Shown: in pieces, positions 33,270-41,007 of the stretch
How positions within the stretch are numbered: position 1 is the stretch's first letter
Layout: each line of letters begins with the position of its first letter
Assembly: GCA_964016875.1 (NCBI GenBank)
Contig: OZ024721.1
Span: forward strand, 37,889,323-37,953,322
Reading direction: 5' to 3'
DNA from: Fallopia convolvulus
Lineage: Eukaryota > Streptophyta > Magnoliopsida > Caryophyllales > Polygonaceae
DNA length: 64,000 nt
Program-made: the position numbers and the translations under genes
The notes under the pieces: generated by a model
What the model saw: only the letters and a program-made list of their open reading frames with translations
Told to the model about the DNA's origin: nothing
The model's database searches: none

Positions 33270-35543
33270 ATGGCTTGTCCAAACAATTTCTTCCCTCAAC
33301 ATCCCGACAATATGGCCGAGACCCCTCCATGGGCGACGACAGGTCCGTCAGGGTACCCTTTTGTGGTCCCGCCAGGCTGGACATACAACATCCCACAAAA
33401 CCCATACCCGTTCCAAGGGTATGAACAGGGTGGCGCCCCTTTCAACCAGTATCCCTATCCGGGGTACGGGCAGTACCAACCGGGCCAAGCTCCCCCATAC
33501 GTCCCGATTCCTCCCCAGGGGCAGCCTCACTCCGAGTACGTGCCCGCATATGTCCCGGGCTACACCCCGGGGCAGGAGGCGCCCACGAACGGATCTACCA
33601 CGGAGAGGCCCTCCCGAGATCCAATGCAGATCTCGCGATCCCGTTCCCGGCGTACAGAAAGGCGCGACATGGAGCTGTCCGAGACGGCGGCAAGCGCGCA
33701 ACGCCCTCTGGCGAGGTCAAAGTCGAAGTCTGCTCGCCCATCCGTCGAGAGTGGGTACAGGAATCCCTTCGTACCCGAAATCCAAGTGGCACACGTGCCC
33801 AAAGGCTTCCATTGGCCACAAATGGGACTTTACGACGGCACGGCCGACCCCGAGGACCACATAAAACACTACGCCGTCCAGATGAACGTCAACTCTTACA
33901 ATGACGCCATTTTCTGTCGGATCTTTCCGACCACTCTGGACAAGGCGGCAATGACGTGGTTCACCAGCCTTAAGGTCGAGTCGATAGCCTCGTTTTCCCA
34001 GCTATGCGAGTCCTTCGTCGGGCACTTCAACGGCTCAAGGAAGCGCAAGAAGAACATGCGCGATCTCCGTGGCATCGAGTTGGGGGAAAACGAGAAGCTG
34101 GGTACCTTTTTTACGAGGTTCACCACCACGGTCGCTGAGATCGCGCAGATCGACGAGGCGTCGGTCCGCGACATCCTCATGGGCAACCTTCGCCAGGGGG
34201 ATTTCAAATGTCGCATTTTCCTCAAAAATCCGACCACGTATGAGAGCCTGTGTGCTCGAATCACGGCACAGGTCTACGCCGAGGACGCTGCCAGCCAGAG
34301 CTCGCGACCGAGGACCGACAAGGAAATCGTAACCGAGGCTAAGGGAAAGGCTAAAGTGGTTGCGCCGGCCGCGAGGGACGCGTACATGACGCAAACTCAC
34401 GACCGGCGTGCCGATTACAAAAGCAACAACAACAAAAGCAACAACAATAGCAGAGGCAACAACGACAATAGAAACAACAACCGCTACGACAACCGTGGCG
34501 GTGGGGGTTGGAGCTGCTTCGGCGGGAAGCCACGAGGTTACAAAGGCAAAGGTGGCCCCACCTACAACCCAAACGAGAAAAAGTGCGCCAACCCCGCGTC
34601 GGGGGCCAACCTCGTGCAGCAGGAACCAACCAGGCCCCGACCAGGCAGCGCAGAACAACAGGCTCCGGCAAGGCAGTCGCGCTCCGGACAAGCCGCGGCG
34701 CCCGATGGGTACATCAATACCATCTCGGGCGGACCCTCGCTGGCGGGCTCGAGCCAGGCGGAGAGGAAAAGATACGCAAGGGCGAGTCACCATGAGCCCT
34801 CGGTATACAGCGTGACACAAACCTCGCGGTCCCATGTGGGTATGGCCTTCACGACAGAAGACGCCGAAGGGCTTCATATGCCCCACTCCGACCCCCTGGT
34901 GATACACGCTCAGTTGGGCTCAAAGATAGTGAAGCGAATACTGGTGGACACGGGTTCCTCCGTGGACATCATGTACTTCGGCGCTTTCGAGCAGCTCGGG
35001 ATCTCCGCGACGTCCTTGAGGCCCTACGCTGGGAAGCTCACCTCCTTCTCAGGGAACGAGGTCGATGTCGCTGGTCTCATAGACCTTTGGATGACCCTCG
35101 GTACTGGCCCGGCAACAAGAACCGAGGTAATAGAGTTTACGGTGGTGCACCTGCCCTCGGCCTACAACGCAATCATCGGGAGAGTCTCCTTGATGAAATT
35201 CCAGGCGGTGGTCTCCATCTACCACCTGAAAATGAAGTTCCCCACCAACGTGGGTGTCGGAGAGGTGAAGGGCAACCAAGAAGAGGGCCGCGTCTGCTAC
35301 ATGTCCTCGGCTAAGCAAAAATGCCCTGTGTTCATGGTGGAGACTTCGGGTGAAGCGGACCTCGAGGTCCGGGACTTCACAATACCCACTCCCGAGGCAG
35401 AAAGAAGGGTTATTACCCCCTTCGAGAACAAATCAGAGAAGATCTACCTCGGGGGTTGCCTTACTGGGAACGCGGCAGCGTCACTAGAAGCCCTGCTTGC
35501 TGGGTCCCGCGACGTATTCGCCTGGACTGCAAAAGATATCTGA
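33270..35543 (+). CDS. Element 2 gag-protease
   Basis: 757 residues from the ATG at 33270 (MACPNNFFPQ) to the TGA at 35541-35543. N-terminal about 1-120 is Pro/Tyr/Gln-rich (GYGQYQPGQ), followed by an Arg/Ser-rich patch. The gag helical domain spans about 165-345 (GLYDGTADPEDHIKHY, FPTTLDKAAMTWFTSL). A Gly/Asn-rich basic linker follows (about 385-440); no CCHC zinc knuckle is visible. The aspartic protease is near residues 550-640 with VDTGSSVDIM and AYNAIIGRVSLM. Retrotransposon gag forms the particle and the protease cleaves the polyprotein. The frame continues unchanged beyond the TGA into RT; in element 1 the same codon is CGA (Arg), so the stop is most likely a recent mutation. Confidence 0.93.
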   Translation: MACPNNFFPQHPDNMAETPPWATTGPSGYPFVVPPGWTYNIPQNPYPFQGYEQGGAPFNQYPYPGYGQYQPGQAPPYVPIPPQGQPHSEYVPAYVPGYTPGQEAPTNGSTTERPSRDPMQISRSRSRRTERRDMELSETAASAQRPLARSKSKSARPSVESGYRNPFVPEIQVAHVPKGFHWPQMGLYDGTADPEDHIKHYAVQMNVNSYNDAIFCRIFPTTLDKAAMTWFTSLKVESIASFSQLCESFVGHFNGSRKRKKNMRDLRGIELGENEKLGTFFTRFTTTVAEIAQIDEASVRDILMGNLRQGDFKCRIFLKNPTTYESLCARITAQVYAEDAASQSSRPRTDKEIVTEAKGKAKVVAPAARDAYMTQTHDRRADYKSNNNKSNNNSRGNNDNRNNNRYDNRGGGGWSCFGGKPRGYKGKGGPTYNPNEKKCANPASGANLVQQEPTRPRPGSAEQQAPARQSRSGQAAAPDGYINTISGGPSLAGSSQAERKRYARASHHEPSVYSVTQTSRSHVGMAFTTEDAEGLHMPHSDPLVIHAQLGSKIVKRILVDTGSSVDIMYFGAFEQLGISATSLRPYAGKLTSFSGNEVDVAGLIDLWMTLGTGPATRTEVIEFTVVHLPSAYNAIIGRVSLMKFQAVVSIYHLKMKFPTNVGVGEVKGNQEEGRVCYMSSAKQKCPVFMVETSGEADLEVRDFTIPTPEAERRVITPFENKSEKIYLGGCLTGNAAASLEALLAGSRDVFAWTAKDI

Positions 35544-38500
35544 GGTGTGCCTCGGACCCTGGCCCAGCACTCCCTGAACATCGACGTCGCCGTTCGTCCT
35601 GTGGTGCAGCGTCGAAGGAAAATGAACGAAGAAAGGGCAATCGCCGCAAATGAAGAGGTGGCCAAGCTGCTGGCCGCAGATTTCATACGCGAAGTCCAGT
35701 ATCCGAAATGGCTGTCCAATGTCGTTTTGGTCAAAAAGGCCAGCGGCAAGTGGCGAATGTGTGTAGACTTCAAAGACCTCAACAAGGCATGCCCCAAAGA
35801 CAGCTACCCCCTGCCCTCGATCGACGCACTTGTAGATTCGACCGCTGGGCATGAGGTCTTGAGTTTCCTCGACGCCTACTCGGGGTACAACCAGATCTCG
35901 ATGAATCCCCGTGACGAGGAAGAAACATCCTTTATCACCCAGCGGGGGACATACTGTTATAAGGTCATGCCGTTTGGCCTCAAGAACGCGGGAGCCACAT
36001 TCCAACGCCTCGTCGATCGGATTTTTAAAGATCACCTGGACAGGAACGTATCCGCCTACGTCGACGACATCGTGGTACGAAGCAAGGGCCCCGAGGAGCA
36101 TCTGGCTGACCTCGCCGAGGTTTGCACCACCCTCGGACACCACCAGCTCAGCCTGAATCCCGAGAAGTGCGTTTTTGGCGTGTCCTCGGGAAAGTTTTTG
36201 GGATTCATGATCAGCGAGCGCGGGATCGACGTCAACCCCGCCAAAATAGAATCAATCCTCGCAATGAGGTCTCCCCGATCTCGTACCGAGGTACAAAGGC
36301 TCAACGGCGCTGTAAACTACTTGGGGAGGTTTTGCTCCCGCCTAGCAGACAAGTCCCTCCCATTCTTCGCCGCCCTAAAAAAGAACGACAAGTTCGTCTG
36401 GGACGAAAGACTCGAGACAGCCTTCTCTGAGTTAAAAACCTTCCTCACCGAGCTCCCCACCTTGTCACCTCCACGTGCGGGTGAAGATTTGCAACTGTAT
36501 GTGGCGGTGAGTCCCGAGACCGTCAGCGCGGTGCTCACAAGAGAGGTCATGCACCCGGTATACTTTGTGAGCCGCGTGCTCCAGCCCGCGGAGCAGAGAT
36601 ACTCCCTGGAAGAGAAGATGGCGCTGGCTGTGGTGACCGCTGCGAGGCGACTACGCCCATACTTCCACGCACATCCCATCCAGGTTCTCTCGGACCTCCC
36701 GCTCCGCCAAATTCTGCATCAGCCCGCTCTCTCCGGACGTATGACCAAGTGGGCCGTCGAGCTCTCCGAGTTCGATATCAATTATCTTCCGAGAACCGCG
36801 ATGAAGGGACAATCCCTCGCCGACTTTATGGTGGAGGTCACCTTCCCCGAGACAGACACAAGCTCGGACGAATGGAAAGTATTCGTTGACGGCTCACGAT
36901 GTGACGCCGGTGGTGGGGCCGGGGTGTTCCTCGCTGGACCCTCAATCGAGACGGAGTATGCTCTCAACTTCGCCTTTGATGCCACCAACAACGACGCCGA
37001 GTATGAGGCCATGATCGTCGGGATCAAGATGGCGCTACTCAATGGGGCCCGCAAAATCAGGGTCTACACAGATTCCGAATTGGTGGCGCGACAACTCAAC
37101 GGCCAATACGACACCAGAACAGGTTTTCTGCCCGCTTACCGAGCAAAAGTCAAAGCCTTCGTTTCGTGCCTCGAAACTTTCGCGGTGGAATCAATCCCGC
37201 GGACCTCAAAGACCAAGGCGGATGCCCTCGCCAGGTTAGGCTCCGCACTTCCCTTGGATGTGGGAAACCGCGTCATGGTGGAGAGAAAGCTCTCACGAAG
37301 CGTAGATAGCGAGGTCATGTCCATAATGACCGAGGACTGGAGGTTCCCGGTGACGAGGTACATACAAAGCGGCATCCTCCCAGAAGACCCCGCGCTGGCC
37401 AGAAAGCTAAAAATGCAGGCCGCCCGCTACTGCGTCGTCGGCAACCAGCTTTATCGCCGGGGCTACGCTGAGCCCAACCTGCTGTGCATACCGCCCGAAG
37501 CCACGGACCACGTCCTCTACGAGGCCCACGAGGGAGTTTGTGGGGGACACCCGGGGTGGAGGTCTTTGGAACACAAAATTGTCCATTTGGGGTACTTCTG
37601 GCCCACTCTCCGACAAGACGCAAGAGCTTACGTCCAAAAGTGCGTCGGATGCCAGAAACACGGGAACATCCAACACACCCCGACGGCTCCCCTCCGCAGC
37701 ATTCACGCGCCATGCCCATTCGCAATGTGGGGAATGGACATTCTAGGCCCATTTCCTAAGGCCGCGGGCCAAGTGCAATACATTTTGGTCATCGTGGACT
37801 ACTTCACGAAGTGGATCGAAGCACAGGCAATGGCAAAAATCACCGGGGCAAAGGTCTGTGAGTTCCTGTGGAAAAACCTCGTCTGTCGTTTCGGTGTTCC
37901 CATGACAATCATGACCGACCATGGCCCCCAATTCGACTGCGAAGAAACTCGGACTTTCTGCTCTGAGCTGGGCATCAACCTCAAATTCTCCTCCGTGGCT
38001 CACCCCCAATCCAATGGCCAGGTAGAGAACGTTAATGCCCGCATCTTGACAGACCTCAAGAAGCGCCTGGGCATGGCACAAGGCCGTTGGGCCGAATTAC
38101 TTCCCCTCGTCCTCTGGACGTACCGCACGACCTCGCGCCGCGCAACGGGCGAGACCCCCTTTGCTCTTACCTATGGGACGGAAGCCCTCGTTCCCGTAGA
38201 AACCCTAATTCCATCAGCAAGGGTGTATAACTTCGACGAGAAAGAAAACGAGGCCAACCTCAGAATCGAACTGCAGTTCCGGAATGAAGTCCGCGAGGTG
38301 GCGGACCTGCGCTCTAGAGAATACAAGCGACGTGTCGCCATATACCACGACAAGAAGGTCAGACCTCGCCTCCTGGCCACCGGAAACCTCGTGCTAAGAC
38401 ACACCGAAGGAGGAAAGTTGGACCCTAACTGGGAAGGACCCTACATCCTCGGGGAAGAAGTCGCGCCCGGGGCATTCAAACTCAGGGACGACGAGGGGCG

Positions 38501-38552
38501 CACGCTGAGCAAAACGTGGAACGTCGCACGAATCAAAAAATATTACATGTAG
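35544..38552 (+). CDS. Element 2 pol: RT, RNase H, second RNase H, integrase (no start codon of its own)
   Basis: The open frame is continuous with gag-PR except for the TGA at 35541. The nominal start at 35547 is a GTG, not a real initiator. Domains in order (residues from 35547): RT about 60-260 (KWRMCVDFKDLNKACPKDSY, MPFGLKNAGATFQ, YVDD); Ty3-type RNase H about 320-430; archaeal-like RNase H about 445-580 (FVDGSRCD, NNDAEYEAM, YTDSELVARQLNG, KADALARLG), which is the additional domain of Tat elements; integrase about 640-990 with HEGVCGGHPG...CVGCQKHG zinc finger, DDE residues in MDILGPF, TDHGPQFD and NGQVEN, and a C-terminal GPYILGEEVAPGAFKL domain. It ends with TAG at 38550. All catalytic residues appear present; only the upstream stop blocks full-length expression. 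Confidence 0.93.
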   Translation, partial: GVPRTLAQHSLNIDVAVRPVVQRRRKMNEERAIAANEEVAKLLAADFIREVQYPKWLSNVVLVKKASGKWRMCVDFKDLNKACPKDSYPLPSIDALVDSTAGHEVLSFLDAYSGYNQISMNPRDEEETSFITQRGTYCYKVMPFGLKNAGATFQRLVDRIFKDHLDRNVSAYVDDIVVRSKGPEEHLADLAEVCTTLGHHQLSLNPEKCVFGVSSGKFLGFMISERGIDVNPAKIESILAMRSPRSRTEVQRLNGAVNYLGRFCSRLADKSLPFFAALKKNDKFVWDERLETAFSELKTFLTELPTLSPPRAGEDLQLYVAVSPETVSAVLTREVMHPVYFVSRVLQPAEQRYSLEEKMALAVVTAARRLRPYFHAHPIQVLSDLPLRQILHQPALSGRMTKWAVELSEFDINYLPRTAMKGQSLADFMVEVTFPETDTSSDEWKVFVDGSRCDAGGGAGVFLAGPSIETEYALNFAFDATNNDAEYEAMIVGIKMALLNGARKIRVYTDSELVARQLNGQYDTRTGFLPAYRAKVKAFVSCLETFAVESIPRTSKTKADALARLGSALPLDVGNRVMVERKLSRSVDSEVMSIMTEDWRFPVTRYIQSGILPEDPALARKLKMQAARYCVVGNQLYRRGYAEPNLLCIPPEATDHVLYEAHEGVCGGHPGWRSLEHKIVHLGYFWPTLRQDARAYVQKCVGCQKHGNIQHTPTAPLRSIHAPCPFAMWGMDILGPFPKAAGQVQYILVIVDYFTKWIEAQAMAKITGAKVCEFLWKNLVCRFGVPMTIMTDHGPQFDCEETRTFCSELGINLKFSSVAHPQSNGQVENVNARILTDLKKRLGMAQGRWAELLPLVLWTYRTTSRRATGETPFALTYGTEALVPVETLIPSARVYNFDEKENEANLRIELQFRNEVREVADLRSREYKRRVAIYHDKKVRPRLLATGNLVLRHTEGGKLDPNWEGPYILGEEVAPGAFKLRDDEGRTLSKTWNVARIKKYYM

Positions 38553-38628
38553 ACGCTCGAAACCCCGTTGTTCACCACAATTGGTAAATAAAGGATTGCA
38601 GGCTTTTCTAAAAACACTCCCTCATTAA
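38553..38628 (+). other. Spacer between pol and tandem array in element 2
   Basis: Holds tggtaaataaagg (about 38582), a polyadenylation-like motif in the same place as in element 1. Confidence 0.4.
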
Positions 38629-40660
38629 AAATTCCACCCCTCGCTTCCCGCTTGGGGTTGGAGAATCTCGTTGAAAAACCCCACCCCTCGCTTCCCGCTT
38701 GGGGTTGGAGAATCTCGTTGAAAAATTTCACCCCTCGCTTCCCGCTTGGGGTTGGAGAATCTCGTTGAAAAATTCCACCCCTCGCTTTTTGCTTGGGGTT
38801 GGAGAATCTCGTTGAAAAATTCCACCCCTCGCTTCCCGCTTGGGGTTGGAGAATCTCGTTGAAAAATTCCACCCCTCGCTTCCCGCTTGGGGTTGGAGAA
38901 TCTCGTTGAAAAAATTCCACCTCTCGCTTCCCGCTTGGGGTTGGAGAATCTCGTTGAAAAATTCCACCCCTCGCTTCCCGCTTGGGGTTGGAGAATCTCG
39001 TTGAAAAAATTCCACCCCTCGCTTCCCGCTTGGGGTTGGAGAATCTCGTTGAAAAAATTCCACCCCTCGCTTCACGCTTGGGGTTGGAGAATCTCGTTGG
39101 AAAAATTCCACCCCTCGCTTCCCGCTTGGGGTTGGAGAATCTCGTTGAAAAATCCCACCCCTCGCTTCCCGCTTGGGGTTGGAGAATCTCGTTGAAAAAA
39201 TTCCACCCCTCGCTTCCCGCTTGGGGTTGGAGAATCTCGTTGAAGAATCCCACCCCTCGCTCCCCGCTTGGGGTTGGAGAATCTCGTTGAAAAATCCCAC
39301 CCCTCGCTTCCCGCTTGGGGTTGGAGAATCTCGTTGAAAAAATTCCACCCCTCGCTTCACGCTTGGGGTTGGAGAATCTCGTTGGAAAAATTCCACCCCT
39401 CGCTTCCCGCTTGGGGTTGGAGAATCTCGTTGAAAAATCCCACCCCTCGCTTCCCGCTTGGGGTTGGAGAATCTCGTTGAAAAAATTCCACCCCTCGCTT
39501 CACGCTTGGGGTTGGAGAATCTCGTTGGAAAAATTTCACCCCTCGCTTCCCGCTTGGGGTTGGAGAATCTCGTTGAAAAACCCCACCCCTTGCTTCCCGC
39601 ATGGGGTTGGAGAATCTCGTTGAAAAATTCCACCCCTCGCTTCCCGCTTGGGGTTGGAGAATCTCGTTGAAAAATTCCACCCCTCGCTTCCCGCTTGGGG
39701 TTGGAGAATCTCGTTGAAAAATTCCACCCCTCGCTTCCCGCTTGCGGTTGGAGAATCTCGTTGAAAAATTCCACCCCTCGCTTCCCGCTTGGGGTTGGAG
39801 AATCTCGTTGAAAAATTCCACCCCTCGCTTCCCACTTGGGGTTGGAGAATTTCGTTGAAAAAATTCCACCCCTCGCTTCCCGCTTGGGGTTGGAGAATCT
39901 CGTTGAAAAATTCCACCCCTCGCTTCCCTCTTGGGGTTGGAGAATCTCGTTGAAAAAATTCCACCCCTCGCTTCCCGCTTGGGGTTGGAGAATCTCGTTG
40001 AAAAAATTCCACCCCTCGCTTCACGCTTGGGGTTGGAGAATCTCGTTGGAAAAATTCCACCCCTCGCTTCCCGCTTGGGGTTGGAGAATCTCGTTGAAAA
40101 ATTTCACCCCTCGCTTCCCGCTTGGGGTTGGAGAATCTCGTTGAAAAATTCCACCCCTCGCTTCCCGCTTGGCGTTGGAGAATCTCGTTGAAAAATTCCA
40201 CCCCTCGCTTCACGCTTGGGGTTGGAGAATCTCGTTGGAAAAATTCCACCCCTCGCTTCCCGCTTGTGTTTGGAGAATCTCGTTGAAAAATCCCACCCCT
40301 CGCTTCCCGCTTGGGGTTGGAGAATCTCGTTGAAAAATTCCACCCCTCGCTTCCCGCTTGGGGTTGGAGAATCTCGTTGAAAAAATTCCACCCCTCGCTT
40401 CCCGCTTGGGGTTGGAGAATCTCGTTGAGAAATTCCACCCCTCGCTTCACGCTTGGGGTTGGAGAATCTCGTTGAGAAATTCCACCCCTCGCTTCACGAT
40501 TGGGGTTGGAAAATCTCGTTGAAAAAATTCCACCCCTCGCTGCCCGCTTGGGGTTAGAAAATCTCGTTGAAAAAATTCCACCCCTCTCTTCCCGCTTGGG
40601 GTTGAAGAGTCTCGTTGAAGAGTCCCACCCCTCACTCCCCGCTTGGGGTTGGAAAGTCTC
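38629..40660. repeat. Element 2 tandem array, 47-bp unit, about 43 copies
   Basis: Units of 46-48 bp share cccctcgcttcccgcttggg and gttggagaatctcgttg with the array of element 1 but use a 'gaaaaattcca' linker. Copies are very similar in the middle and decay at the right edge (from about 40480: gattgggg, ctgcccgc, ctctcttcccgc). The length of 47 is not a multiple of three, so the array is stop-free in several frames and creates long minus-strand ORFs (up to 491 residues) made of the three frames in rotation; these are not genes. There are no unique spacers, so it is not a CRISPR. Confidence 0.96.
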
Positions 40661-41007
40661 GCGACACGAATGAGGTTCGCAGACGACTTTTTTAGGTTGG
40701 GACGAACTTCCACAAAAACGAGGTCCGAACGGAGGCTCACGACCTCGCCACAGGACTACAACGCCCGGTGTGGTCCGAGCCCCACAGAAGATGTGACACT
40801 CGAACCATGGGGTTGGACGGATAAGGAATATGCAAGAAAGTCTAAAGCAAACAAGCATAGGAAAAGAAAATGACGAAGGGCACAGACCAAAAACAGATGT
40901 TTTAATTACAGACCCCGTAGGGTCACCAGAATAAAAAAAGAGGAGAAAGAAGGATGTTTCAATTACAAACCCCGTAGGGCCACCAGAATAAAAAAAAAGG
41001 AGAGTTA
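40661..41007. other. Spacer between array and antisense gene in element 2
   Basis: Has the PPT-like block accatggggttgga (about 40804) and a tandem duplication of about 65 bp (40895-41005; ccccgtagggycaccagaat plus A-run). The antisense gene ends at 41008, so this would be its 3' untranslated region. Confidence 0.5.

Noticed and set aside
35541..35543. Programmed stop read-through as the main interpretation
   Set aside because: Element 1 encodes Arg (CGA) at the same codon, so a point mutation is the simpler view; kept only as a question.
38629..40660. CRISPR array
   Set aside because: Repeats are head-to-tail without unique spacers, in a plant nuclear context.
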